A stretch of DNA of 64,000 nt, from positions 1 through 64,000 of the forward strand of contig CANQDQ010000006.1 of NCBI GenBank assembly GCA_947593515.1, in the 5' to 3' direction. Source of the DNA: an uncultured Bacteroidales bacterium (GTDB lineage: Bacteria; Bacteroidota; Bacteroidia; Bacteroidales; UBA11471). Made by a program: the position numbers and the translations under genes. The notes beneath the pieces were generated by a model that saw only the letters and a program-made list of their open reading frames with translations, was not told the origin of the DNA and did not search any database. Shown here one piece after another: positions 18,628 to 29,670 of the stretch (its first letter is position 1; the number at the start of each line of letters is the position of its first letter).

Positions 18628-20016
18628 ATGATTCTATCTTTCGGAATTTTTTTATCCATAATATTGGGATTCTTTTCCATCAATACGATTTCGCCGAGAT
18701 TTTCGCTTTCCGAAAAAATCGGTCTTTCGTTTCCTGTCGGTATGGCAATTACCATAATCGTCATGCTTTTGCTCGACTTTGTAGGTATCCCGTTTTCCCC
18801 TGCCTCGCTTCTGAGCGCACAATTTGTCCTCATCACAGGGCTATTTATTCTCTGTATGCATTTCCATAAAAAAGAATCGTTATATTCCATTGTCCGTTCT
18901 CTTCGGAATTTTCCGCAAGGACTCAATTTCGTATGGCTGCTGTTCGTCTTCTTAATCCTCTATTTCGAATACATGAATTTTTCCAAAAGTATGTATTTCC
19001 CGCCATTCGATCGCGACAGTCTGGCAGGCTTTGAAACAATCGGTTATATTGCCGCACAAGAACATACATTCAAGGGACTGAGCATTTTCGACGGAAATTA
19101 CATTCCTACCATTCATGCCGCCGGCAGTTACATCAATTATACCCCTTTGGTACAATTGTGCTATGCCTACGTATATACATTGGGAGCGGAAACATCGAAA
19201 ATCATTCCTTCGCTCATGTTCCTCTTTTTTCTTATCGCCTTATACGGCAGCGCACAACGAATCGTGTCTAAAACAGGAGCTGCCATATTGACGTTTTTTA
19301 CGCTCATTACCCCCGAAATGATTGCTTTTTCATCGCTTTCCGCCACAAACGACATACACATGGTATATGCCTCTTTGGGCATTATCTATTTATCGATTTA
19401 TATGCGGGAACGACAGCAAAAAGACTTATATCTTTCCTCGCTTTTACTGGGACTGAATATGTTATGTCGCAACGAGGGGGTAGTGTTTGTCGGAGCAGCC
19501 ATGTTCATTCTTGCGGTCGATGCGTTTCGGAAGAAACAATATAAACCGACGATTATCGGCGCCGCTTTGATGATTCTGCCCTTTTCTTTCTGGTATATTT
19601 TTATGACAGCAAACAGACTGTATGCCGAAAGCATTATTATTGCAAAACCTTTTTGGGATACGGAAAAAATCGACATGATACTCCGGTATATGTCGGGATT
19701 CTTTACGACAACCACGTACTATGGGTGGTCTTTTTATTTCTTCTTCTTTTCGCTTTTGGCAAATCTGTTTTTCATTTATAAAAAGAAAGACAGCGCTGTT
19801 CTGCCCGTCGCCATCGTCTTGGCTGCCGTTGCCTATATGCTGATTTTGTATCATATAGATTATAAATGGGATAGCATTCAAAACGTGCTCTCTTTTTCAG
19901 CCAAACGGTTTTTGTTTTGCTTTATTCCTCTTGTCTGGTATTATGGCTTTACTTCATATGCCGCACAATACTTATTGAAAAAATTAGATGCGATATTATC
20001 CTTAAAAAGAGAATAA
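18628..20016 (+). CDS. Multi-pass membrane protein, GT-C (ArnT/PMT-like) glycosyltransferase candidate
   Basis: Many hydrophobic helices; acidic FDRDSL loop; adjacent to polyprenyl-phosphate GT2. Confidence 0.6.
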   Translation: MILSFGIFLSIILGFFSINTISPRFSLSEKIGLSFPVGMAITIIVMLLLDFVGIPFSPASLLSAQFVLITGLFILCMHFHKKESLYSIVRSLRNFPQGLNFVWLLFVFLILYFEYMNFSKSMYFPPFDRDSLAGFETIGYIAAQEHTFKGLSIFDGNYIPTIHAAGSYINYTPLVQLCYAYVYTLGAETSKIIPSLMFLFFLIALYGSAQRIVSKTGAAILTFFTLITPEMIAFSSLSATNDIHMVYASLGIIYLSIYMRERQQKDLYLSSLLLGLNMLCRNEGVVFVGAAMFILAVDAFRKKQYKPTIIGAALMILPFSFWYIFMTANRLYAESIIIAKPFWDTEKIDMILRYMSGFFTTTTYYGWSFYFFFFSLLANLFFIYKKKDSAVLPVAIVLAAVAYMLILYHIDYKWDSIQNVLSFSAKRFLFCFIPLVWYYGFTSYAAQYLLKKLDAILSLKRE

Positions 20017-20136
20017 TCACGTATCTTTGCGCGCAAAATGCCGGAACAGTCTGCCGATTTTCATTTTCCCGCCTCGTTGAAATAGGCGTTTGCAGTCCTG
20101 TTTTTCGGAAAAATTCATCATTTCAAAACCTGACGA

Positions 20137-21909
20137 ATGAAATCATTTGAAGAACTGGGCGTCTGTGCCGACATACTGCGCGCCATTACCGAAATCGGCT
20201 ATGAAGCCCCCATGCCTGTACAAGAAGAGGTTATTCCCCTGCTGCTGAACGAAAACACCGACATCGTAGCTCTCGCCCAGACGGGAACAGGCAAGACGGC
20301 GGCATTCGGACTGCCCATCATACAGAAAACCGACCTCTCCGTCGCCGCACCGCAAACGCTCATTCTCAGCCCTACGCGCGAACTGTGCCTGCAAATTGCC
20401 GGCGACCTCAACGATTATTCGGCTTATATCAACGGATTGCGAGTGCTTCCCGTATATGGCGGGTCGAGCATAGAGAGCCAAATACGCTCGCTCCGCAACG
20501 GCGTGCATATCATCGTCGCCACGCCGGGCAGACTTATCGACCTGATTCATCGGGGCGTGGTGCATCTCGACCACGTCCGCACCGTCATTATGGACGAAGC
20601 CGACGAAATGCTCGACATGGGCTTCACCGACAGTATCAATGAAATTCTGGAACAGGTGCCCGCCGAGCGGCAAATGCTGCTTTTCTCGGCAACCATGCCG
20701 CCGGAGATAGAACGCATCGCCAAAAACTATATGCACGCGCCGCGCGAAATCGTCATCGGCAGCAAAAACGAAGGGGCGGCAAACGTGAAGCACGTCTACT
20801 ACCTCACCCACGCCAAAGACAAATACCTCGCCCTCAAACGCATTGCCGACTACTATCCCAATATCTACGGCATCATATTCTGCCGCACCCGCCGCGAAAC
20901 GCAAGAGATTGCCGACGCGCTGATAAAAGACGGTTACAATGCCGATTCGCTGCACGGCGACCTCTCGCAACAGCAGCGCGACGCCGTGATGCAGAAATTC
21001 CGACTGCGAAACCTCCAATTGCTCGTGGCAACCGATGTCGCCGCACGCGGACTCGACGTCGATGACCTTACCCACATCATCAACTACGGACTGCCGGAAG
21101 ATATTGAAACCTACACGCACCGCAGCGGGCGGACGGGTCGCGCCGGAAAAACGGGCACGTCTATCGCCATTATCCACACCAAAGAGAAAAACCGTATGCG
21201 CAACATCGAGCGCATCATCGGGAAAAAATTCGAAAAAGGCACCATTCCTTCGGGCAAACAGATTTGCGAAAAACAGCTGTTCAACCTCATCGACCGCCTC
21301 GAAAAGGTGAAAGTGAACGAAGAAGAAATAGCACCATACCTGCCGATTACACTCAAACGGCTTTCGTGGCTCTCGACCGAAGACCTCGTGAAACGGGTCG
21401 TTTCGCTCGAATTTAACCGACTGCTCGAATACTACGCCGATGCCGTCGAACTCGACGTGCCCGAAGAAAACAAAAAGGAAAAGCCCGCACAGGAGAAACG
21501 GCAGCGGGGTCGCTCCCGCAATGCTGCCGAAGGCTTCGGGCGTCTGCGCATCAATCTGGGAAAAGCCGACGGATTTTTTCCGAACACGCTTATCGATATG
21601 ATTAATCGGAACACCTCCGGTCGCCGCATCGTCATCGGCAGAATCGACATTCTGCCGGAATTTTCCCAATTCGAAATCGAGGAACGCGACGTGCCAATTG
21701 TCGTTTCGGCACTGAAAAATTTGAATTTCTTCGGGAAACGGGTGCAGATAGGCAAAAAGGATTCTGCAAAAGAAAACAACGTTCCGACAGAGAAAAAAGC
21801 ACGATTTCATCGAAAAAAAGAGGATTTCGTAACCGACCGGCCTGCCCAAAAAGGCTATCGTTTCGACGACCGGAAAAAACAGTATAAAAACGCACGAAAG
21901 AAAAAATAA
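20137..21909 (+). CDS. DEAD-box ATP-dependent RNA helicase with DbpA-like RNA-binding domain
   Basis: AQTGTGKTAAFGLPI, VIMDEADEMLDMGF, SATMP, HRSGRTGRAGKTG; basic tail. Confidence 0.93.
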   Translation: MKSFEELGVCADILRAITEIGYEAPMPVQEEVIPLLLNENTDIVALAQTGTGKTAAFGLPIIQKTDLSVAAPQTLILSPTRELCLQIAGDLNDYSAYINGLRVLPVYGGSSIESQIRSLRNGVHIIVATPGRLIDLIHRGVVHLDHVRTVIMDEADEMLDMGFTDSINEILEQVPAERQMLLFSATMPPEIERIAKNYMHAPREIVIGSKNEGAANVKHVYYLTHAKDKYLALKRIADYYPNIYGIIFCRTRRETQEIADALIKDGYNADSLHGDLSQQQRDAVMQKFRLRNLQLLVATDVAARGLDVDDLTHIINYGLPEDIETYTHRSGRTGRAGKTGTSIAIIHTKEKNRMRNIERIIGKKFEKGTIPSGKQICEKQLFNLIDRLEKVKVNEEEIAPYLPITLKRLSWLSTEDLVKRVVSLEFNRLLEYYADAVELDVPEENKKEKPAQEKRQRGRSRNAAEGFGRLRINLGKADGFFPNTLIDMINRNTSGRRIVIGRIDILPEFSQFEIEERDVPIVVSALKNLNFFGKRVQIGKKDSAKENNVPTEKKARFHRKKEDFVTDRPAQKGYRFDDRKKQYKNARKKK

Positions 21910-21970
21910 ATATACACTCTTTCCAAGTGTAAAATTTTTGTACTTTTGTATCTTAAAAATAAAAGTACTC

Positions 21971-23485
21971 ATGAGTTTTACGTCGTTTTTCATCAATCCG
22001 TTTTTCGCCGGACGGCAGCACCGCCACGACGAATATGCAACTCATGGCGATACGTTACAAAAAGAGCAGCTGCAATACCTGCTCCGCATGGCGCGGCAAA
22101 CGGAATTCGGACAAGAGCATCATTTCAATGAAATACGCGATTATGCCGACTTTGCCGCCCGCGTGCCCGTTGTCGATTACGAGGGCATGAAGCCCTACAT
22201 CGACCGTATGCTGCACGGGGAAAACAACTTGATATGGCCGTCGAAAATAAAATGGTTTGCCAAATCGTCGGGAACGACCAACGACAAAAGCAAATTCATT
22301 CCCGTCAGCGACGAATGTCTGAAAAAAGATCATTACCAAGGCGGCTTCGATTCGGTGGCTGCCTACCTGCGCCACAACCCGCACAGCAAAATGTTTGCCG
22401 GAAAAAATCTCATTCTCGGCGGCAGTCATGCCATCAACCCGCTTTCTCCGGAAATTTCATACGGCGACCTGTCGGCGGTGCTGCTCCAAAACAGCAGTCT
22501 GATTGTCAACCTCCTGCGCGCACCGCGTCTGAAAATCGCCCTGATGAGCGAATGGGAAGAGAAAATAAAAGCCATCGTCGGCGACACGATACACCGCAAC
22601 ATCGTAAGTCTTTCCGGCGTTCCGTCGTGGATGATGACCCTTATCAAGCGAATCCTGCAAGAGTGCAAAGCCGATAACCTGTGCGAGGTATGGCCGAATC
22701 TCGAAGTGTTTTTCCACGGCGGCATCAGCTTCGAGCCGTACCGTCATTACTACCACGAACTGATACCTTCGGGCAATATGCACTATGTGGAAACCTACAA
22801 TGCCTCCGAAGGATTTTTCGGCATACAGAACGACCCCGACCGGCACGATATGCTGCTGATGCTCGACCTCGGCGTGTTCTACGAATTTATGCCGCTTGCC
22901 GACATCGACTCCGACAATCCGCACCTGCTGCCCGTCTGGGAAGTGAAAGAGGGCGAAAACTACGCCCTCGTCATCTCCTCGTGCAACGGATTGTGGCGAT
23001 ACCTCATCGGCGACACCGTGAAAATCACTTCGACAGCTCCCGTAAAATTCATTATCTCGGGACGCACGAAACACTATATCAACGCTTTCGGCGAGGAGTT
23101 GATGGTTTCGAATGCCGAAAAAGGACTGGCGGAGGCTTGCAAAGCCTGTCATTGCAAAATCGTCAATTACAGTGCCGCGCCGGTATTCATGTCCGATAAA
23201 AGTCGCGGACGGCACCAATGGCTTATCGAGTTCGAAAAAGCGCCGGAAGATATGGAGGCTTTTGCCGACCGGCTCGATACGGCGCTGCAACAGGTAAACT
23301 CCGACTACGAAGCCAAACGCTACAAAGGCATTTTCCTCGACCGGCTCGAAGTCATTACAGCTCGTCCGCACCTGTTCGACGACTGGCTGCGCGAAAAAGG
23401 GAAACTCGGCGGACAGCACAAAATTCCCCGCCTGAGCAACAATCGCGACCTGATAGAAGAAATGTTGAAACTAAACCGTAAATAA
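21971..23485 (+). CDS. GH3 auxin-responsive-promoter family protein (acyl-adenylate enzyme)
   Basis: [21 protein letters not shown]...[13 protein letters not shown]...[19 protein letters not shown]. Confidence 0.88.
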   Translation: MSFTSFFINPFFAGRQHRHDEYATHGDTLQKEQLQYLLRMARQTEFGQEHHFNEIRDYADFAARVPVVDYEGMKPYIDRMLHGENNLIWPSKIKWFAKSSGTTNDKSKFIPVSDECLKKDHYQGGFDSVAAYLRHNPHSKMFAGKNLILGGSHAINPLSPEISYGDLSAVLLQNSSLIVNLLRAPRLKIALMSEWEEKIKAIVGDTIHRNIVSLSGVPSWMMTLIKRILQECKADNLCEVWPNLEVFFHGGISFEPYRHYYHELIPSGNMHYVETYNASEGFFGIQNDPDRHDMLLMLDLGVFYEFMPLADIDSDNPHLLPVWEVKEGENYALVISSCNGLWRYLIGDTVKITSTAPVKFIISGRTKHYINAFGEELMVSNAEKGLAEACKACHCKIVNYSAAPVFMSDKSRGRHQWLIEFEKAPEDMEAFADRLDTALQQVNSDYEAKRYKGIFLDRLEVITARPHLFDDWLREKGKLGGQHKIPRLSNNRDLIEEMLKLNRK

Positions 23486-23501
23486 CAGAAAAACAGAACG
23501 T

Positions 23502-25544
23502 ATGGAAGAAAAGAAATTCAAACGCATTCTTGTAACGACAGCACTCCCCTATGCCAACGGTCCCGTACACATCGGACACCTCGCCGGCGTGTATGTACCC
23601 GCCGACATCTACGTCCGCTACCAACGGCTCAAAGGCAGAGACGTGCTCCACATCGGCGGCTCCGACGAACACGGCGTTCCCATCACGCTGAAAGCGCGGA
23701 AAGAGGGCGTTACGCCGCAAGACATCGTCGATCGCTATCATGCAATCATCAAAAAATCGTTTGAAGAGTTCGGCATTTCATTCGACATCTACTCGCGCAC
23801 GACGTCGGAAATTCATTGCAAAACGGCGTCCGATTTCTTCCGCAAACTTTACGATAAAGGCGTATTCATCGAAAAAACTTCGGAACAATACTACGACGAA
23901 GAGGCGCAGCAATTCCTCGCCGACCGCTATATCACCGGCACCTGCCCGCACTGCAAAAACGAGCGGGCATACGGCGACCAATGCGAGGCGTGCGGTACAT
24001 CGCTCAACGCCACCGACCTGATAAATCCGAAATCGGCTATCAGCGGCTCCACCCCCGTATTGCGGGAGACGAAGCACTGGTACCTGCCGCTCGACCGTTA
24101 CGAGAATTTTCTGAAAGAGTGGATTCTCGAAGGGCATAAGGAGTGGAAGCCGAATGTGTACGGACAGTGCAAATCGTGGCTCGACTTGGGTTTGCAACCG
24201 CGCGCCGTGAGCCGCGACCTCGACTGGGGCGTGCCCGTTCCCGTCGAAGGTGCCGAAGGCAAAGTGCTCTACGTATGGTTCGATGCCCCTATCGGCTACA
24301 TATCGAACACGAAGGAATTGCGCCCCGACGATTGGGAAAAGTATTGGAAAGACCCCGAAACGAAGTTGGTACACTTCATCGGAAAAGACAACATCGTGTT
24401 CCACTGCATCGTGTTCCCCGCTATGCTGAAAGCCGAAGGCAGCTACATTCTCCCCGAAAACGTGCCGGCAAACGAATTTCTCAACCTCGAAGGCGATAAA
24501 ATTTCGACTTCCCGCAACTGGGCGGTATGGCTGCACGAATATCTGGAAGATTTTCCGGGCAAACAGGACGTGTTGCGCTATGTCCTCACGGCAAATGCGC
24601 CCGAGACCAAAGACAACGATTTCACGTGGAAAGATTTTCAAGCCCGCAACAACAACGAGCTGGTGGCTATTCTCGGAAATTTCATCAACCGCTCGATGGT
24701 GCTCACACACAAATATTTCGACGGGAAAGTGCCGGCTTGCGGCGAACTCACCGACTACGACCGCGCCACACTCAAAGAGTTTTCCGACGTAAAAGAACGG
24801 GTGGAAAACTGCATCGAAAACTACCGTTTCCGCGAAGCGTTGAAAGAGGCGATGAACCTCGCCCGCATCGGCAATAAATATTTAGCAGACACCGAACCGT
24901 GGAAAATAGCCAAAAGCGATATGCCCCGCGTAGCGACAATTCTCAACCTCTCTCTGCAAATCGCCGCCAACCTGTCTATCGCTTTCGAGCCGTTCCTGCC
25001 TTTCACCGCCAAGAAAATACGCGCGATGCTCGGCATGGCAACCGTCGAATGGGATATGCTCGGCCGCATCGACATTCTGCCGGAAAACACGCAGCTGGCA
25101 GAGCCGATACTTCTCTTCGAGAAAATCGACGACAGCGTGGTCGAAGCGCAAATCAAGAAACTGAACGATACAAAAGCCGCCAACGAAAAAGCGGCGCACA
25201 AAGCAGAACCCGTCGCTCCTACCATAGAATTCGATGACTTCCTGAAACTCGATATTCGCGTGGGAACGGTGTTGGAATGCCAAAAAGTGCCCAAAGCCGA
25301 CAAACTGCTACAATTCAAAATCGACGACGGACTGGGCGGGCGCACCATCATATCGGGCATAGCCAAACACTACAAGCCCGAAGATTTGGTCGGAAAGCAG
25401 GTTTGTTTCATTGCCAACCTCGCCCCCCGCAAGCTCAAAGGCATCGAATCGCAAGGCATGATTCTCTCGGCAGAAGATGCCGACGGACGTTTGGTCGTCA
25501 TCACCCCCGACACGCCCGTTGCCGGCGGCTCTTGTGTAAAATGA
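23502..25544 (+). CDS. metG: Methionyl-tRNA synthetase with C-terminal tRNA-binding domain
   Basis: [25 protein letters not shown]-terminal [32 protein letters not shown]. Confidence 0.96.
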   Translation: MEEKKFKRILVTTALPYANGPVHIGHLAGVYVPADIYVRYQRLKGRDVLHIGGSDEHGVPITLKARKEGVTPQDIVDRYHAIIKKSFEEFGISFDIYSRTTSEIHCKTASDFFRKLYDKGVFIEKTSEQYYDEEAQQFLADRYITGTCPHCKNERAYGDQCEACGTSLNATDLINPKSAISGSTPVLRETKHWYLPLDRYENFLKEWILEGHKEWKPNVYGQCKSWLDLGLQPRAVSRDLDWGVPVPVEGAEGKVLYVWFDAPIGYISNTKELRPDDWEKYWKDPETKLVHFIGKDNIVFHCIVFPAMLKAEGSYILPENVPANEFLNLEGDKISTSRNWAVWLHEYLEDFPGKQDVLRYVLTANAPETKDNDFTWKDFQARNNNELVAILGNFINRSMVLTHKYFDGKVPACGELTDYDRATLKEFSDVKERVENCIENYRFREALKEAMNLARIGNKYLADTEPWKIAKSDMPRVATILNLSLQIAANLSIAFEPFLPFTAKKIRAMLGMATVEWDMLGRIDILPENTQLAEPILLFEKIDDSVVEAQIKKLNDTKAANEKAAHKAEPVAPTIEFDDFLKLDIRVGTVLECQKVPKADKLLQFKIDDGLGGRTIISGIAKHYKPEDLVGKQVCFIANLAPRKLKGIESQGMILSAEDADGRLVVITPDTPVAGGSCVK

Positions 25545-25561
25545 TTTTTCTAAAACGCCTG

Positions 25562-25595
25562 TTTGTCCCGACGGCGCACCGTCGGGACAAATTTT
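25562..25595 (+). terminator. Intrinsic terminator after metG
   Basis: Perfect 13-bp stem TTTGTCCCGACGG-CGCA-CCGTCGGGACAAA followed by TTTT. Confidence 0.75.
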
Positions 25596-25602
25596 CGACA
25601 AT

Positions 25603-27060
25603 ATGCGGGAGAATCTGAAAAAACGGACGCTCAATGCCCTCGTTTGGAGTTTCATCGACAAATGCGGGCAACAACTTCTGTATTTCTCCTCCGGCGTCGT
25701 TTTGGCAAACCTGCTTACGCCCGAAGACTTCGGAAAAGTCGGCGTTCTCACTCTTTTCATCACCCTGTCGGGAATATTGACGGACAGCGGTTTCGGCTCG
25801 GCGCTCATACGCAAAAAAGAGGCGACGGAAGCCGATTACAGCACAGTGTTTTACTTCAATCTTTTAGTCGGGGTCGTTCTCTACGGAATCCTGTTTTTCA
25901 CGGCGCCCGTCATCGCCCGCTTCCTCGAAATACCGGAACTTACGCTGATTGCCCGGCTGCTTTTCCTGTCGATTGTCTTTCAAGGATTCGGACTTATCCA
26001 ACAGGTACGACTCACCAAACATATCGCCTTTTCCCGACTGGCGCGCATCAATATCATTGCCATTCTCGGCGGCTCTTTGCTCGCCATTTTTCACGCGCTG
26101 TATTACCGAAACGTTTGGGCGTTGGTGGTTTTGCAACTGAGCATCGCCGCGATACGCACTTTGCTGTTATGGCTGTTCGGACGCTGGCGTCCCTGTCCGA
26201 TATTCCGAAAAAGCGCATTGGACGAATTTTTCGCATACAGCAGCCGGCTCATCGGCACCGGCATACTCAATGCCATTTACAATAACATTTACCCGCTGCT
26301 TATCGGAAAAGGATATAGCACCGTTACCGTCGGATACTATATGCAGGCGCATAAATTCCAAGAGGCGCCGTCGTCGCTTATCTCTTTGATTTTCCGCAGC
26401 GTGGCGTTTCCCGTGCTGTCGGCTATCCATGACGAACACGAACGCATGATACGCATATTCCGCAAATATATACACGCGGTGGCATTTTTCATTTTCCCCG
26501 TTATGATGCTGTGTATCGTCGTAGCGGAGCCATTGGTACGCATCTTGCTGTCCGACAAATGGATAGAATCCATACCCTACTTGCAGCGCCTCTGCATCGC
26601 CGGCGCGTTTTCACCGTTCATCATTCTCTATTACGACCTGTTCAACACGATAGGACGGTCGGACATCAATCTGAAAACGGAGCTTGTGAAAAAACTGCTG
26701 CTGACAGGCGGCATCATACTTTGCTTCGGACATGGAGTGTTCGCGCTCATCTGGCTGTGGGTGGGCTACACGCTGGCATCGTTGGCGGCATCGACCCTGT
26801 TAGGGCGACGATTTACCGGCTATCGGGTCGGGCAATTCGCTGCCGACATCGTGCCCTGCCTGCTGCTCGCCCTTGTCGCCGGAGGCATCGCGTGGGCAAG
26901 TTATGCCCTCTGCCACACGCTGTTGTCGAAACTTTTGATTCCGACGGCAATCTACATTTTCGTCTATTTGCTTGCCGCCCGCGTGGCAAAAATCGAAATG
27001 TGGAAAGAAATTCGTATCTTGTTCACGCGGGAAAGCACCCCGCCTACATCTGAAAAATAG
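25603..27060 (+). CDS. Lipopolysaccharide/oligosaccharide flippase (MATE/Wzx-like)
   Basis: TLNALVWSFIDKCGQQLLYFSSGVVLANLLTPEDFGKVGVLTLFI, multi-pass. Confidence 0.88.
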   Translation: MRENLKKRTLNALVWSFIDKCGQQLLYFSSGVVLANLLTPEDFGKVGVLTLFITLSGILTDSGFGSALIRKKEATEADYSTVFYFNLLVGVVLYGILFFTAPVIARFLEIPELTLIARLLFLSIVFQGFGLIQQVRLTKHIAFSRLARINIIAILGGSLLAIFHALYYRNVWALVVLQLSIAAIRTLLLWLFGRWRPCPIFRKSALDEFFAYSSRLIGTGILNAIYNNIYPLLIGKGYSTVTVGYYMQAHKFQEAPSSLISLIFRSVAFPVLSAIHDEHERMIRIFRKYIHAVAFFIFPVMMLCIVVAEPLVRILLSDKWIESIPYLQRLCIAGAFSPFIILYYDLFNTIGRSDINLKTELVKKLLLTGGIILCFGHGVFALIWLWVGYTLASLAASTLLGRRFTGYRVGQFAADIVPCLLLALVAGGIAWASYALCHTLLSKLLIPTAIYIFVYLLAARVAKIEMWKEIRILFTRESTPPTSEK

Positions 27061-27063
27061 ATT

Positions 27064-27816
27064 ATGAAAACACCCGTTTTTTCGATTATCACGATTACTT
27101 TCAATGCGGAAGCGACGCTCGAACCGACCCTGCAATCGGTCGCAGCCCAGACTTTCACCGATTACGAATACCTCATCATCGACGGGGCATCGCGCGACAA
27201 CACCGTCGGCTTGGCGCATCGTTACGACAAATACATCGCCCGCATCGTCAGCGAACCCGACAAGGGTCTTTACGATGCCATGAACAAAGGCATGACGTTG
27301 GCTTCGGGCGAATACTTGATTTTCCTGAATGCCGGCGATGCGCTTTTTGCACCCGATACATTAGGCAAAATCAACGATTTCATCGAAAAATCTCACCCTG
27401 ATATTCTCTACGGGGAAACGGCTATTGTCGATAGCGACAGAAATTTCATCGCCATGCGGCGGCTGAAAGCCCCCGAACAATTGACATGGAAAAGTTTCCG
27501 CATGGGTATGTTGGTGTGTCATCAGGCGTTTATCGCCCGACGGGAACTTGCGCCGGCATACGACCTCCGCTATCGCTTCTCCGCCGACTTCGACTGGTGC
27601 ATTCGCTGCATGAAAAAAGCCGGTTCCATCGTCAATACGCACAACACGCTCATCGATTACCTGAATGAAGGGACGACCACCCGAAACATGAAAGCCTCGC
27701 TCAAAGAGCGCTATCGCATCATGACAAAATATTACGGGCATATTCCCGTGCTGCTGCGGCATCTTTGGTTTGCCGTGCGATTCGCGGCTGCGCGGGCGAT
27801 GCACCGGCAGGTATAA
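27064..27816 (+). CDS. GT2 family glycosyltransferase
   Basis: FSIITITFNAEATLEPTLQSVAAQTFTDYEYLIIDGASRDNT. Confidence 0.9.
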   Translation: MKTPVFSIITITFNAEATLEPTLQSVAAQTFTDYEYLIIDGASRDNTVGLAHRYDKYIARIVSEPDKGLYDAMNKGMTLASGEYLIFLNAGDALFAPDTLGKINDFIEKSHPDILYGETAIVDSDRNFIAMRRLKAPEQLTWKSFRMGMLVCHQAFIARRELAPAYDLRYRFSADFDWCIRCMKKAGSIVNTHNTLIDYLNEGTTTRNMKASLKERYRIMTKYYGHIPVLLRHLWFAVRFAAARAMHRQV

Positions 27817-27817
27817 A

Positions 27818-28552
27818 TCATTTGCGCAGGAAACGGGCACGCTCGTCTGCCGAAAACCGCTCTATCGCATATCGCAGCATCGTGCGGGGCATGCGGGTGT
27901 AACGCTCTTCCAGAAACGAAACCAAAAGCGGCTTGTCGCGCTTCCCTACTTCGCGCAACATCCACCCGACCGCCTTTTGTATCAAATCGTGCTTGTGGGT
28001 CAAGAGTTTATCGGCAAGACGCAGGGTATCGGCAAAATCATTCTTCCGGATATATTCGAACGTAGCGACGATTGCAATCCGCTGCTCCCAAAGAAGTGTC
28101 GAGGCTGCCAGCCGGTCGAGCAGCGAGCGGTCGCGGGATAACAGGTGAGCACCGACAATCTGCCGTGCCGAAAGATCGACCAAATCCCAATTGTTGATAT
28201 ACTTCGTATGCGCCAAATAGAGGGAGAATATTTCGTCCCGCGTTTTCTCATCGGCTTTCGGATATTGCAGCGTCCAAATGAGCAATGCCAGCAAACGGCA
28301 TTCGTGCACAGGGTCGGCAAGCAGGGGCAGCACCTCTGCCGGCGACAAGCGTGCGACAAACTCCCGTGCAATGCGCCTCACGTCGGGAACATACACGCCA
28401 ATGAACGCGTCGCCCTCGCCATATTCGCCGACACCGGTTTTGAAAAATCGGGCAAGCATCGCCACCCGCTGCGGTGCAGCGGCGGCAAACAAACGCTCTC
28501 GCGCCTCCTTCGCACACGGATTCATCGAAAAAACTTGCGTTTTTTGTGTCAT
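27818..28552 (-). CDS. DNA alkylation repair (AlkD-like) protein
   Basis: FIGVYVPDVRRIAREF, HEAT-like helical repeats, NNWDLVDLSARQIVG. Confidence 0.85.
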   Translation of the reverse strand: MTQKTQVFSMNPCAKEARERLFAAAAPQRVAMLARFFKTGVGEYGEGDAFIGVYVPDVRRIAREFVARLSPAEVLPLLADPVHECRLLALLIWTLQYPKADEKTRDEIFSLYLAHTKYINNWDLVDLSARQIVGAHLLSRDRSLLDRLAASTLLWEQRIAIVATFEYIRKNDFADTLRLADKLLTHKHDLIQKAVGWMLREVGKRDKPLLVSFLEERYTRMPRTMLRYAIERFSADERARFLRK

Positions 28553-29517
28553 AACAGATTGACCTTGTCGATATGCCCGCCTTCAAAAAAATGGATAATG
28601 TTGCGTGAAACATGGGCAGCCATTTCGTGGCGTATCTCTACGGTCTGCGTTCCCACGTGCGGGGTCAAAACGACATTGTCGAGCCGCGTCAGCTCCGGAA
28701 TGGGATAGTTGCCGTGCTCGAATACATCGAGTCCCGCCGCCCATATCGTACCGGTGCGCAACGCCTCCGCCAGCGCCGCTTCATCGACTAACGGACCGCG
28801 TGCCGTATTGACGAGCACCGCTGTCGGTTTCATCTTGTGCAGCTCCTCCGCCCCGATGACATGATACGTTTCCGCCGTATGCGGCGCGTTGAGCGAAACG
28901 GCGTCGGACACGCGCAACAGTTCGGCGAGCGAAAGATACGTGGCACCGTAACGCCGTTCGGTTGCTTCGTCGAGCCGGTGGCGGTTGTGATACACAATTT
29001 TCATGCCCGCAGCCACAGCCCGTCGGGCAAGCGCCTGCCCGATGCGCCCCATACCTATGATGCCCAGCGTCGCGCCGTACAGGGAGTGCCCGAGGTTAGT
29101 CAGCAATTCGACTTTCACCGAGCCGGGCGTGCGCAGCCGTCGGTCGAGTTCCGAAATGCGGCGGAATGTCGCCAGCAGCAACCCCATGGCAAGGTCGGCG
29201 GTAGGCTCGGTAACCGGGTCGGGCGTATTGGTTACCTGTATGCCTTTCTGCGTGGCGTATGCCACATCTATATTATCATAGCCCACGGCATAGTTCGAAA
29301 TGATTTTAAGTTTCGGCGCCGCGTCCATCAATCGCTTATCGACAGGGAAATTGAACATGGATTGCAGCGCGTCGTAATCGGGAATCATACCCAGCACTTC
29401 GTCGTACGTGAACGACTCCGCCCCCTCCGGTGGAAAAGTTACATCGTATTTCTGCATCAACTCGGCATAACCGTCGCGCCACATATTGTATGTTACCAGC
29501 ACTTTTTTCTTTTCCAT
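28549..29517 (-). CDS. D-2-hydroxyacid dehydrogenase
   Basis: YNMWRDGYAEL...GIIGMGRIGQALARRA...VNTARGPLVDEAALAEAL. Confidence 0.9.
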   Translation of the reverse strand: MEKKKVLVTYNMWRDGYAELMQKYDVTFPPEGAESFTYDEVLGMIPDYDALQSMFNFPVDKRLMDAAPKLKIISNYAVGYDNIDVAYATQKGIQVTNTPDPVTEPTADLAMGLLLATFRRISELDRRLRTPGSVKVELLTNLGHSLYGATLGIIGMGRIGQALARRAVAAGMKIVYHNRHRLDEATERRYGATYLSLAELLRVSDAVSLNAPHTAETYHVIGAEELHKMKPTAVLVNTARGPLVDEAALAEALRTGTIWAAGLDVFEHGNYPIPELTRLDNVVLTPHVGTQTVEIRHEMAAHVSRNIIHFFEGGHIDKVNLL

Positions 29518-29670
29518 ATCGACAAATTTTTAAGCAAAAGTAGCAAAAATATTTCATTCCGTTCATTCGGGGCATCTCCTTCATTTCACATTCCGTTGAA
29601 AATAATCCGAGAAAGACGATGCGTTTCGCCGGCAAAAACGTATTTTTGCCGAAAACAATTCTCTGCGCGC

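Noticed and set aside
20143-21996. 617-aa minus-strand ORF antisense to the DEAD-box helicase
   Set aside because: Antisense shadow of a conserved gene with an atypical amino-acid composition
28837-29670. N-terminal extension of the SpmA/B-like ORF
   Set aside because: Overlaps the divergent hydroxyacid dehydrogenase; the translation is non-homologous until MVLNYIWIFFF
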